From: a virus
Virus record (IMG/VR): IMGVR_UViG_3300044568_003733
Span: 1 to 57,851 of that record
Length of the DNA stretch: 57,851 nt
Strand: one strand, 5' to 3'
Shown here piece by piece: positions 26,846 through 36,670 of the stretch. The notes below the pieces were generated by a model. The model had not been told where the DNA came from and did no database searches. It saw nothing but the letters and a program-made list of their open reading frames with translations. A program made the position numbers and the translations under genes. How positions within the stretch are numbered: position 1 is the first letter of the stretch; the number at the start of each line of letters is the position of its first letter.

Positions 26846-27168
26846 ATTTAGCCGCTCTATTAGGGGAAGTTTTTCTTTTAGGTAATTGGAAAAATTACGA
26901 AGAACTAGAAGAAAGTCTTTCAATGCCAGAGTTAATACAAACTTTTAAGTCGATGCAGAAAACTGAAGAAGAGAAAAGAAAATTCTTGGCTATGCTTCAG
27001 GGCGTTAACTTAGAAGAAGAAAAAACAGAAGGTCCAACCTTTGAAGATGTAAGAAGAAAGGCGCTAGGCATAAATGCTAGTGGAGACGACATATTGTCAC
27101 TACAAGGCCAGTTTGCCTCAGAGTCTGGATTTGGAATCGGAGCAGGATTAGGATACTCTAAGGAGTAG
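26794..27168 (+). CDS. Tail assembly chaperone, -1 frameshift extension (T part)
   Basis: This frame is open without a start from 26794. After a -1 shift at CCCAAAC (26803-26809) it gives PSSGSGSGWSELDLAALLGE, then GNWKNYEELEESLSMPELIQ and a C-terminal region ending GLGYSKE. The fused product would be about 218 residues (99 + 119). A stem-loop (GTTCTG 26825-26830 with CAGAAC 26837-26842) lies downstream. The ATG at 26923 is probably not the real start. The G/GT arrangement is well known in tailed phages; the exact slip is inferred from sequence. Confidence 0.75.
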   Translation, partial: DGRPKPSSGSGSGWSELDLAALLGEVFLLGNWKNYEELEESLSMPELIQTFKSMQKTEEEKRKFLAMLQGVNLEEEKTEGPTFEDVRRKALGINASGDDILSLQGQFASESGFGIGAGLGYSKE

Positions 27169-27178
27169 AATATAATAA

Positions 27179-30100
27179 ATGGCTGACGAAAATATAGTCA
27201 CGAATATAGTCGCTAAAGCCGACTTTTCAAATCTTATTGCAGATCTTAATAAGGTTTCATTTTCGTTAACTAAATTACAAGATCAACTAGTAGCTTCCAA
27301 TAAAATGTTGGCAGCTCAAGTTGGTGTAATGAATAGGTCATTTGCCGACACCCTAAGAAGCACTGGTCAGTTTTCCACCCACTTTGTCAGCCTTTCATCT
27401 GATGTAGAAAAATTTGGTTCTCAATTAGACAGAGGCCAGATGAGACTTGGAAAATTTTTTCAAGTTTATCGTCAACACGCAACCTCTACTGGCGGATTAG
27501 TAAGAGATTTAGCAAAACAACAGGTACAATTACAAAACGCAATTATGCAACCCTTGGGCAAAAACGCTCAAGGGTTAATGCAATATAATGTTCATATCCC
27601 AAGAGGTTTAGATTTAGTAAAAAATAAATCTTTAATAGCAAGACAAGAACTACAAATTATGAACAAGGTAGTTCAAGAAGGCGCTAACTCATTAATTAAC
27701 TGGGGTAAAAATACTCAATGGGCAGGACGTCAATTAACAGTAGGATTAACCGTACCACTAGCAGCATTTGGAAAGGCATCGGCAGATGCATTTAAACAAG
27801 CAGATGAACAATTAGTTCGTTTAACAAAAGTTTATGGCGGAGTAGCAGCAGTATCAGCACAGGAACTTGGAAAAGTAAGAGCTGATGTTTCAAAAACTGC
27901 AGAAGATCTAGCAAAGTCATACGGCTCGTCATTTAAAGACACAATTGCTTTAGCTGCAGATATTGCAGCAACTGGAAAACAAGGTAATGATTTATTGGGA
28001 TCTATACGAGAAACAACACGTTTAGCCGTCCTTGGTGAAGTTGATAGACAAGATGCAATGAAGGCTACTTTAGCAATTCAAACAGCATTTAAACAAAATA
28101 CAGAAGAATTAGCAGAATCAATTAACTTTTTAAACGCAGTTGAAAACCAAACATCGACCACCCTTAATGACTTGGTAGAAGCAATTCCAAAAGCTGGACC
28201 AATTATTAAAGGACTTGGTGGAAGCATACAAGACTTAGCATTATATTTAACAGCAATGCGAGAAGGCGGAATCAATGCCTCTGAAGGAGCTAACGCTTTA
28301 AAGTCAGGTCTTGCCTCTCTTATTAATCCAACTAAAGTTGCAAAAGATTTATTTAATGGGTTTGGAATATCCTTAACAGATATTGTTCAAAAAAATGCTG
28401 GAAATACAACTGCAACAATATTGGAATTACAAGCAGCATTAGAAACATTAAACCCGCTTCAAAAGCAACAGGCACTAGAACAATTATTTGGTAAATTCCA
28501 GTTTGCTCGTATGAATGCTTTGTTTGAGAATTTAGGAAAACAAGGAAGCCAGACTTTGCAAGTATTAGATTTAATGAAGGCTAGCTCCCAAGAATTAGAG
28601 GCATTGGCTACTCGAGAATTAGGACAAGTAACAGAATCAGCATCTGGTAAATATCGTAGAGCGGTAGAAGGATTAAAGGCAGATTTAGCTGGAATTGGAG
28701 AGCAGTTCTTAAAGATCAATACAAGTCTTATTAATTTTGTTGATGGAATAATTAAGTTTGTTCAAAAATTACCAGATCCAATTAAACAAGCATTAGGATT
28801 TATGGGAATGTTAACGGCGGCGGCTGGACCATTAATCATGTTAACTGGTGTACTCGGAAACTTCTTTGGCTATATTATTAAAGGTGCTTATCATTTTAAA
28901 GCATTATTTAAGGGTGGAGAAGGATGGAGGCTATTAACTCCAGAAATTTTAGCAGCACAAAAAGCTGGTAATTTAGTAGAACAAACATTTTATAGTGATG
29001 CTAAAGCAGCAGCGGTATTAAAACAAGCAATTGCTGGACTAACTGCAGAGTTTACAATATTACAACAAAAAGCATCATCTGCTGCAATGTCAGTTAATCC
29101 CGCCATATCAACAACTGCTGGTAATGTTATAGTTGCAGGCCCAAGAGTTGTAAATCCTAACCACCCACTTGTAGGTAAAATAGACACAAGAGCGGCTGCA
29201 CATCATAATCCAAGAGGATTGATGAATCAAGCACAAAGAGATGCCCAAACAATTCACTCTGTTACTCCTGGATCAATTGATGTAAATCAAAAAATAGGAA
29301 CTGTTCCTCAAATATTTATGGCAGGAGATATGCCAAAAATTGAAGGATTAACATCTTCAAGAGGTGCTTCTACGGGAATAGTGGCTGGAGAGGCAGCAAA
29401 GTGGCATGCGCTTATGGGATCCCTATCTATGTTAAGTAAAAGAGAAGTTGCTACATTAAAGAAAGAAATTGCAAGAACTGGAACCTTTAGCGAAGATATA
29501 AGTAACACTTTTAGTCAATTGTTAGTGCCAATGACAGATATAACTACAAATGCTGCTAATAGATCTGCTCAAATAGTTGCTCAATTACAATCTGGAAAAA
29601 TTACAATGGAAGCAGCTCGTGCAAAAATTATTGCATTAAATACAGAAATAGAAGCAATGATGGCTACAGCAACAACTCAAGTTGCAACATCGCTAGGTCG
29701 GACTGCAAATTTAACTCAAGTCCCCCTCACTTCACAAGCCATTGTAAGTAATACTGGAAAAGCAAATTTAAAAGAAATATTTAGACCTGGCAGAAAGGGC
29801 AAGACAATAGTTGATGCTATTGCTAGGGCCCTTGGAGTAAGAACATATGGCGCTGGATATTCAACAGAAACAACAATGCCAAAGAAATTTGCAACAGGCG
29901 GAATGGTTGTTCCTGGACCAAGATCAGATACAACAGATACTCAATTTATGAATTTAATAGAAGGAGATGTCGTATTAAATAGAAAGGCATCAGATGCCTT
30001 AATGGGATATAACAAAGGCGGCAGAGTAGTACCAGCAATGGTAACTCCTGGAGAAATTATAGTTAATAACCCAACACCATCAGAAGCTGAAGCACTATTA

Positions 30101-33100
30101 GCATATAATAATCAATTTGCAGCTGGAGGTATGGTAAGAAATTCAAAAAATAATTATGGTTTAGTAGGTCTTGGAAGAATTGGAAGGCCTCGTGGAATAA
30201 GTAGATCTTCAGGATATGATACTCCAAGAATAAGATCTAGGGACGTCAGATCTTCTGTAATAATTGGTAAAACAGAAATTCCTACAAGAGGAGCAAATAC
30301 AGCTGCAGGATTAGAAACTAGTATATTGAATTCTAATAATCCACAAATGGCAGCACAAGTTGCATCACAATATGCTTCTACTATTACAAGGGCAACACAT
30401 AATAGGGCTGGAACAATTCAGCAAAAAGATTTATCACCAGACTCTGAATTAGGAAAACTTTGGCAAAAAGCTAAACTTGGATCACTATATTCTTCAAGCG
30501 CAGTAACACACGCAACTCATGCAACAAGAGCAAGGATTGCTAGGGATGGAAGTAGATTTGTTAGTAGATATACTTATCAATATGATTCTTATGCAAATCA
30601 AAGATTAAAAACAGGGATACCAGTAAAAGATTTTATTTTATTAAATTCTAAACATAAAGGAAAATATAATGATCTTTTTGCAAGAACTGGGGTACCAAAA
30701 AAAGAATGGGCTAATTTAGAAAATAAAATAGACAAAGATTTGTTTTTAAAATATGGCAAAAACAACTCAATTATTAGTGATGATTTACCAGGTACCCTAA
30801 CACTAGAAGATAGTTTCTCACCAGTAGTTGATGGTGCTATACTAGATTATTTTGGAAAAGATCAAGTTTCTAGACAAAGGGCAAAAGGCATTATTAAAGA
30901 CCTTAAAGTCACCGACGTACTAAGAAGTAAAAAAACAACTGCTCAAGCTTTAAATTTAGGTGGAATGGTTGGAAAAGCTTTAGCTCCAAAATTTAAATCA
31001 CAATTAAATAAAAAATTAGGTATTACATGGGGACAAGGATTAGCTGGAGACGGGCTTACAAACAATCCCCCAACTTCAGGATATGGAAACCTTGCTCTTC
31101 AAATTGGAATGGGTAAAAAATTATTTGGTGGATCTGGTTTAACTCCTAGAGCACAAAACTTAATGTACGATGCTTTAGCAAGCGAACTTGAACAAACAAC
31201 TCCTGATACTTACCTAAAAGTTCAAGGTGTTAGAGGACCAAAATTAGCAAGAGCAATGGCCCCAGGCCAAACAAACGGAATGCTATTTGGTGCCGCTTCT
31301 ACCGTAGCAAGGCATCGTGGAATTAGTAAAAAAGATAGAGAAATACTTGCATTATGGTCTTCTGATCCATTTAAAAACAATTATCCAAAAGGATTGCTTA
31401 GTAAAATAACTGGAAAAATGTTTGGATATAATCGTGGCGGAATGGTTTCAATGCCACCACAAATTCCAATTCCAGCACAAAATGGACAAAAATATAACAG
31501 AGGTGGAATGGTTGGGCCAATTGGTCAAATGATTGGTGGAACTGCTGGGTGGATGGGCGGACAAGCATTAGGAACAGCAGTAGGTGGAGATATTGGTGGA
31601 ATGATTGGCGGAATAACTGGATCATTTGCAATTCCAGCATTACTATCAGGTTCTGGTAGAGCCGCAGACGATGCTACTCCAAAAGTTGGAAGATTTAAAT
31701 CTGCAATATCAGCAGTTATAGGACTTCCTGGTCCAGTAAAATTATTAGGCGGACTACTTGCAGTTGGAGCTGCAATGAAAACAATTAATGACAAAATTAA
31801 AGAACACAGAGAGACTGTAAATCTTGGATTTGGGCCAACAGAAGATGCAGCACAAAGACTAGGCATCAAATATAATTCTTTAACAGAACAATTAAAAACA
31901 TTTTCAGAGCAAACTAAATTAAGTAAGGCAAATATTGAAGAGTACTATGCCGCAACACAAAGCTCTGGTGTCCCTGGTTTAAATTTAACTATTAAGCAAT
32001 TAAAAGAATTAAAAGAAACAATTGCAAAAGATTTCCCAGACTACGTAAAGATGTTTGATGCTGCTAAACCAGATCAAGTTATTGCTAAAGCTCAACAACT
32101 AAAAGCCCAATTAATATCTGGGGGTATGGGAGCCGAAGAAGCCACTAAAAAGATTTATGCAATGATTACCGTATCTAACAAAGCCAATCAATCTATTCAA
32201 GCAATAGCAAACGAGGGATTTGTAGCAATAAAAGATAAGGCAACTGCTGCTAGCCAATCTGTAAAAACATTCAATGACTTATTAAAACAGGGTAATACAG
32301 ATCAACTCACAGCATCATTTGACACAGTAGTAAATGCTCTTCAGTCTGCAGAAAAAGCATTAATAGGAACTAAAAATGCTCAAAATAAATTAATTACTGA
32401 ATCTGAAGCATTTAATACTATATTAGAGTCTATTAAAGATAAACAACTTGGCGGAGTTCAATTAACTGAACAAGGCGTAGAAGCTCTTTCAAAACAAAAT
32501 GGAATCTTAGCATTAATACTAAATAACACTGATACTGTTGCAGGAGCATATTCAAAAATTAAACTATATCTAAGTGGTATAGATACTGATCTTAAATCAA
32601 TGAATTCTGAAATGGCTGAATTAGTTGCTAAAACAATACAATTGCAGACTCAACAATTAACTGGAGTTGGTGGAGCATATCAAAATATTTCAGATGAAAT
32701 TGCAAAATACACAAGTGCAGCTTCTTCATCTAAAATTATTGATTCACAAAAGAAAGTACAAGAAAATTTAGATAGCCAAATTAAAAAACATCAAAAAATT
32801 ATTGATCAAATTAAAGAAGAGGCAGACGCAAGAGTAAAAGCTCTAGATAGACAAAATCAATCAGAAAACTTTAATGTACAGATAAAGAAATTACAACTTC
32901 AATATCAAAATGCTTTAGCTTCTGGAGACATGTCTACTGCTGCACAAATTCAACTGGACATACAATCACTATCTGGTACTCGACAGAAAGATCTTGCAAT
33001 AAATGCAATTAGAGATAAAGAAGCAGCTGATGTAAAAGCACAAGAAAGTATTATAGAAAGTCTTAGATTAAAGGGCGAACAGTCTCAAAAAATAGTTGAT

Positions 33101-34042
33101 GCTGCTAATAAAAAGGCAGACGATGCAATGAAAAAGGCTTCAGAATTACAATCTTTATTATCAGAAATTGTTGCAGCTACAATAGATGCCAATAATGGAT
33201 TAACAGATTTAGAAAGAAAAAATGTAGCAAATTTAGATAAAAGAGCAAAAGCTTTAGGTATAGATGCCAAACTACTTCCATCTACATTTACATATGGCCA
33301 AGGAAATCCTGCAATGACTGATGTATTTGGAACTACTGGAATAGAGGGTATAGCTAAATTATCATTAGCAGATGTAATAAATGCAAATAAAGAGTTAAGA
33401 GTAAAAGACAAAGACTTATATGCTTTAATTCAAAACTCATCGCTTAATACAAGATCTGCTGTATCTCAAATAACAACAACTCCTAATCAAAGGGGTGGCA
33501 TGGTTTCTACAGTTTCAGCACAGTCTTTGGTAAGTCAAGGATATAAATTAACTCCAGGCACAGTAGTTTCTATAAATGGCACCCAGTATGTAATTTCTGG
33601 GTCTACAGATAGATCTGGACAAATTGAAGTTAAAAAGAAAGCAATGGGCGGATATATTAGAAATTATGAAATGGGATCGTTTGGTGGAGTTAGAGGCCCA
33701 GGAACTGCTACATCTGATTCAATTCCAGCCATGCTCTCAAATGGAGAATATGTATTAAGAGCCTCTGCAGTAAATGCAGTTGGCGTCCCACTACTTGATG
33801 AAATTAATAAAATGGCTATGGGCGGACTTGCTGCAAGATATGATGTTTCAAAGAAAATGGCAATGCCTTCAAATACAATGGGATATAATAGAGGTGGACC
33901 AATACAAAACTATAATGTTGGCGGACTAACAATGAATTTTGCAGATGGCGGAGAAGTAAATGGTAGAATGTTATACGAACAATTTAAGGGAGCTATGGCT
34001 CTTGACCGCCTAAAAACTGGCGGAGGGGGAAGGACAATTTAA
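27179..34042 (+). CDS. Tape measure protein (2287 aa)
   Basis: The largest complete gene. Helical N-terminus (1-200), then a PhageMin_Tail-type core (about 195-480; DTIALAADIAATGKQGNDLL, ESINFLNAVENQ, AMREGGINASEGANALKSGL). Hydrophobic segments lie near 530-565. A GGMVVPGPRSDTTD module is near 905 and a second MSNG-like module (GPGTATSDSIPAMLSNGEYV) near 2175. Between about 985 and 1415 is an inserted region of unknown fold flanked by GGMV motifs, followed by glycine-zipper segments (MGGQALGTAVGGDIGGMIGG) and a coiled coil (about 1830-2010). It sets tail length and may help DNA entry. At about 0.15 nm per residue the tail would be at most about 340 nm, less if the insertions are globular. Confidence 0.9.
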   Translation: MADENIVTNIVAKADFSNLIADLNKVSFSLTKLQDQLVASNKMLAAQVGVMNRSFADTLRSTGQFSTHFVSLSSDVEKFGSQLDRGQMRLGKFFQVYRQHATSTGGLVRDLAKQQVQLQNAIMQPLGKNAQGLMQYNVHIPRGLDLVKNKSLIARQELQIMNKVVQEGANSLINWGKNTQWAGRQLTVGLTVPLAAFGKASADAFKQADEQLVRLTKVYGGVAAVSAQELGKVRADVSKTAEDLAKSYGSSFKDTIALAADIAATGKQGNDLLGSIRETTRLAVLGEVDRQDAMKATLAIQTAFKQNTEELAESINFLNAVENQTSTTLNDLVEAIPKAGPIIKGLGGSIQDLALYLTAMREGGINASEGANALKSGLASLINPTKVAKDLFNGFGISLTDIVQKNAGNTTATILELQAALETLNPLQKQQALEQLFGKFQFARMNALFENLGKQGSQTLQVLDLMKASSQELEALATRELGQVTESASGKYRRAVEGLKADLAGIGEQFLKINTSLINFVDGIIKFVQKLPDPIKQALGFMGMLTAAAGPLIMLTGVLGNFFGYIIKGAYHFKALFKGGEGWRLLTPEILAAQKAGNLVEQTFYSDAKAAAVLKQAIAGLTAEFTILQQKASSAAMSVNPAISTTAGNVIVAGPRVVNPNHPLVGKIDTRAAAHHNPRGLMNQAQRDAQTIHSVTPGSIDVNQKIGTVPQIFMAGDMPKIEGLTSSRGASTGIVAGEAAKWHALMGSLSMLSKREVATLKKEIARTGTFSEDISNTFSQLLVPMTDITTNAANRSAQIVAQLQSGKITMEAARAKIIALNTEIEAMMATATTQVATSLGRTANLTQVPLTSQAIVSNTGKANLKEIFRPGRKGKTIVDAIARALGVRTYGAGYSTETTMPKKFATGGMVVPGPRSDTTDTQFMNLIEGDVVLNRKASDALMGYNKGGRVVPAMVTPGEIIVNNPTPSEAEALLAYNNQFAAGGMVRNSKNNYGLVGLGRIGRPRGISRSSGYDTPRIRSRDVRSSVIIGKTEIPTRGANTAAGLETSILNSNNPQMAAQVASQYASTITRATHNRAGTIQQKDLSPDSELGKLWQKAKLGSLYSSSAVTHATHATRARIARDGSRFVSRYTYQYDSYANQRLKTGIPVKDFILLNSKHKGKYNDLFARTGVPKKEWANLENKIDKDLFLKYGKNNSIISDDLPGTLTLEDSFSPVVDGAILDYFGKDQVSRQRAKGIIKDLKVTDVLRSKKTTAQALNLGGMVGKALAPKFKSQLNKKLGITWGQGLAGDGLTNNPPTSGYGNLALQIGMGKKLFGGSGLTPRAQNLMYDALASELEQTTPDTYLKVQGVRGPKLARAMAPGQTNGMLFGAASTVARHRGISKKDREILALWSSDPFKNNYPKGLLSKITGKMFGYNRGGMVSMPPQIPIPAQNGQKYNRGGMVGPIGQMIGGTAGWMGGQALGTAVGGDIGGMIGGITGSFAIPALLSGSGRAADDATPKVGRFKSAISAVIGLPGPVKLLGGLLAVGAAMKTINDKIKEHRETVNLGFGPTEDAAQRLGIKYNSLTEQLKTFSEQTKLSKANIEEYYAATQSSGVPGLNLTIKQLKELKETIAKDFPDYVKMFDAAKPDQVIAKAQQLKAQLISGGMGAEEATKKIYAMITVSNKANQSIQAIANEGFVAIKDKATAASQSVKTFNDLLKQGNTDQLTASFDTVVNALQSAEKALIGTKNAQNKLITESEAFNTILESIKDKQLGGVQLTEQGVEALSKQNGILALILNNTDTVAGAYSKIKLYLSGIDTDLKSMNSEMAELVAKTIQLQTQQLTGVGGAYQNISDEIAKYTSAASSSKIIDSQKKVQENLDSQIKKHQKIIDQIKEEADARVKALDRQNQSENFNVQIKKLQLQYQNALASGDMSTAAQIQLDIQSLSGTRQKDLAINAIRDKEAADVKAQESIIESLRLKGEQSQKIVDAANKKADDAMKKASELQSLLSEIVAATIDANNGLTDLERKNVANLDKRAKALGIDAKLLPSTFTYGQGNPAMTDVFGTTGIEGIAKLSLADVINANKELRVKDKDLYALIQNSSLNTRSAVSQITTTPNQRGGMVSTVSAQSLVSQGYKLTPGTVVSINGTQYVISGSTDRSGQIEVKKKAMGGYIRNYEMGSFGGVRGPGTATSDSIPAMLSNGEYVLRASAVNAVGVPLLDEINKMAMGGLAARYDVSKKMAMPSNTMGYNRGGPIQNYNVGGLTMNFADGGEVNGRMLYEQFKGAMALDRLKTGGGGRTI

Positions 34043-34043
34043 T

Positions 34044-34712
34044 ATGGCAGCTATTTATTTACCAGTAGGCTCTTTAATATATTTAAATACTACAATTAAA
34101 CTGTCTGAACATAATCGTCAACCAGTATCTATACAGCATAATAGAATTGAAAAAACACAAAGAATGTCTAATGGAACCCTTCGTAAATTCTTTGTAGCTG
34201 ATAAAAAATCAATAAATGTGTCATGGAATATGCTTCCTTCATTTTCTACATTTACAGCAGATGGTGGATATGGCGCAGTAGATATTAAATCTTTTTATGA
34301 TGGCGTTGCGGCTAAAGCTTCTGGAGCCTTATCTGGAAGAAGTAATTTTGATGTTACATTAAGATATAGTGGTCCATCGAATATAACAAATGTTTCGGGT
34401 AACGGTACAACAATAACGTATACGGCTGCAAATAATTTTTCTACAGGAGATAAAGTTACTATTTATGGAGTAAATCCTTCTGCATATAATTTATCAAATG
34501 CCACTATAGCATCTGCATCTTCAAGCCAGTTTACAATTACAAACACTGCAACAGGTTCATTTGTTTCTGGTGGGCAAGCTTTTGAAACAGAAACATTTAA
34601 TATGATATTTACATCCTGCTCTTTTGAATTAGTTAAAAGAAATGTTAAGCAGGTTTCAGGCGACACAGCTCAGGAGTTTTGGAACGTATCTCTTTCTATG
34701 GATGAGGTATAA
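34044..34712 (+). CDS. Distal tail protein with inserted beta domain
   Basis: A 222-residue protein directly after the tape measure. An outer tail domain (NRQPVSIQHNRIEKTQRM at the start; NMIFTSCSFELVKRNVKQ at the end) is split by a ~70-residue insert (about 115-185) with TYTAANNFSTGDKVTIYGVN and FTITNTATGSFVSGG, a small beta module seen in several phage structural proteins. Position suggests a distal-tail or tail-tip component. One-base overlap with the next gene (TAATG). Confidence 0.65.
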   Translation: MAAIYLPVGSLIYLNTTIKLSEHNRQPVSIQHNRIEKTQRMSNGTLRKFFVADKKSINVSWNMLPSFSTFTADGGYGAVDIKSFYDGVAAKASGALSGRSNFDVTLRYSGPSNITNVSGNGTTITYTAANNFSTGDKVTIYGVNPSAYNLSNATIASASSSQFTITNTATGSFVSGGQAFETETFNMIFTSCSFELVKRNVKQVSGDTAQEFWNVSLSMDEV

Positions 34713-36670
34713 TGATAACCGCATCAAATAGCTTAAAAACAGTTTTCTATAATAATACAAATATTAGAATAGATAGCGGATGTACAATAGAATATAACAT
34801 GAACACTATGTTAAATCTAGTTTCAGTTTCATATGACAGTAGCTTAGAAACACAATATCAAAGAGACCCAAGCGGAAGAATTAATATATATAAAAAACTA
34901 TTTCCAATAGATTCTATAGTTAAACCATTTAGGCCGAATGCCTCTGGAATTAAATATTTTGTGTTATTGCCTAACGATACTACCAAAGATAGCTTTTCAA
35001 ATTATAGAATTATTAGTTACCCTGGAAATCAGCCTAGGCTATATTATCCTGGAGTAACCACAGCATATAAATATTGGGTTACACCAAAAAATCAAAATGC
35101 TGATTTAACTGTAAACTATACTCCTAGTGGAACTAAGTATGCTTTAACAAATAAAATTGTAGCTACTTTTGAAAGATACCATGCCAACCCAACTAATTAT
35201 ACAATTACAATTACTAAGTCTGACAATTCAACAATTACAGTCGGTCCAACGTCTACTCCATCTGATGGAAAAGTAGTTTTATATTATAGTGGAACAGGAT
35301 GGAGTACAACAGCGTGGGCTGAACCTTTATCAATTCCTGATCCTCAATCAATTAAAAGTATTAGACTTCAAGCAACAAATCCTGGTGGTGGTAAAATTGT
35401 TGGCGTAATCGAAGTATCGGCTAGATGGGTAAAAGACTTATCCTCAGACGTAGTGTCTTTTGACATAAGCAAAGAGTCTTCTGCTTCACCAGATGACATA
35501 TTGCCAGTAGGCATATTGACATCAAACAGCTTATCAATAAACTTATCTAAGTATGACCAAACTGCTTTACAGTATATTCCATACAATACATCTTCAACAT
35601 CAATTGACTCAACCAAAACATATATGTTTAAAAACGCTGAATTAAAACCATATTTTAAAATATATCATGCAGGTGGCGCAATAACTAGTGGTTCAGATGT
35701 TTATGATAAAGTACAGCAAGGATCATTCTTTATTAATGACTGGTCAATATCTGACTATGGAGACGTATCGGTAACAGCATTAGATAGCGTAAAATACTTA
35801 ATGGAAACAATTGCACCAGATATCCTTTGCGAACAATATCCAGTAACTGCCATATTAAGAAGAGTTTTAGACTCCATTGGATTTAATAATTACAATTTTA
35901 ATTTAGCAACTACAGAAACATCAATACCATTTGTAAATTATTTTTGGACAGATGGAACTAAAACTGTATGGGAAATTATTCAAGAGTTGTGCAGAGATAT
36001 ACAAATGAATGCAGTTGTAGATGAAAATAATGTTTTACAATTTTATAGCAGAGACTATATGTATAACAGAACAACAAAAGATTGGAACTTTTTTTATGCC
36101 GCAGATTCAGAAGGCATACTTCCAAACATTATAGATTTTTCACAGAAAGAAATTCCATCTGCTAACCAAGTAAAGATACTTTGGCAGACTCCGATATCTA
36201 CGCAATATACTGGAGGATCCTCAGCTTTATGGCAATCTCAACCAACATTTTTAAGCGCTGGCGGATTAAAAACTGCAATTAGCTCTAGCGCCACAGAGCT
36301 TGAATTAGACCTATCTACAATTGATGAATATAGCAAACAGCAATCTATTTATAACTTTAATGGATACTTTTTAATAGACTCAGAAATAATAGAATTTGAA
36401 GCAATTCAATATCAGTATGTTCCAATAAATTCTAGCTCATTCGTACTTGTTTGGATATACTCTCCCGCTGATGTTAATAAATATAAAGCATTATCTAAGC
36501 CAGGATTTGAAAGTGAATTTAAACCAGAAACTGCACACTTTAAGCCAACTGGTAAATATAAAATTAAAACAAGAGGGGCACTTGGAACAACAGCAGCGTA
36601 TCATAGCTCTTCTCAGTCAACACTATCTGCTTTAAATGAATGGACTGCAAGAATGGTAACGGTAAAATAA
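34712..36670 (+). CDS. Tail-tip/baseplate hub-like protein (652 aa)
   Basis: A large protein with an N-terminal beta-rich part (VSYDSSLETQYQRDPSGRIN), a middle WVKDLSSDVVSFDISKES region, and a C-terminal half like tail-hub proteins: SFFINDWSISDYGDVSVTAL, TAILRRVLDSIGF, KTVWEIIQELCRDIQMNAVV then LQFYSRDYM. That order (short helices reading out a domain with IIQELC) is typical of gp27-like hub proteins. It likely forms the tail tip on which the next proteins assemble. No enzymatic motif is seen. Confidence 0.65.
   Translation: MITASNSLKTVFYNNTNIRIDSGCTIEYNMNTMLNLVSVSYDSSLETQYQRDPSGRINIYKKLFPIDSIVKPFRPNASGIKYFVLLPNDTTKDSFSNYRIISYPGNQPRLYYPGVTTAYKYWVTPKNQNADLTVNYTPSGTKYALTNKIVATFERYHANPTNYTITITKSDNSTITVGPTSTPSDGKVVLYYSGTGWSTTAWAEPLSIPDPQSIKSIRLQATNPGGGKIVGVIEVSARWVKDLSSDVVSFDISKESSASPDDILPVGILTSNSLSINLSKYDQTALQYIPYNTSSTSIDSTKTYMFKNAELKPYFKIYHAGGAITSGSDVYDKVQQGSFFINDWSISDYGDVSVTALDSVKYLMETIAPDILCEQYPVTAILRRVLDSIGFNNYNFNLATTETSIPFVNYFWTDGTKTVWEIIQELCRDIQMNAVVDENNVLQFYSRDYMYNRTTKDWNFFYAADSEGILPNIIDFSQKEIPSANQVKILWQTPISTQYTGGSSALWQSQPTFLSAGGLKTAISSSATELELDLSTIDEYSKQQSIYNFNGYFLIDSEIIEFEAIQYQYVPINSSSFVLVWIYSPADVNKYKALSKPGFESEFKPETAHFKPTGKYKIKTRGALGTTAAYHSSSQSTLSALNEWTARMVTVK

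Noticed and set aside
26923-26925. ATG 26923 as an independent start for the second tail chaperone gene
   Set aside because: The frame continues upstream with conserved-looking sequence and connects to the first gene through a slippery heptamer.
30130-31430. Intein or homing endonuclease inside the tape measure
   Set aside because: No intein splice motifs (N-terminal Cys/Ser block and C-terminal His-Asn) are visible at the borders, and no LAGLIDADG or HNH motif is seen.
36640-36642. ATG 36640 as start of the FnIII-like tail protein
   Set aside because: ATG 36670 overlaps the previous stop (TAATG), and the extra ten residues are in the end of the upstream gene.
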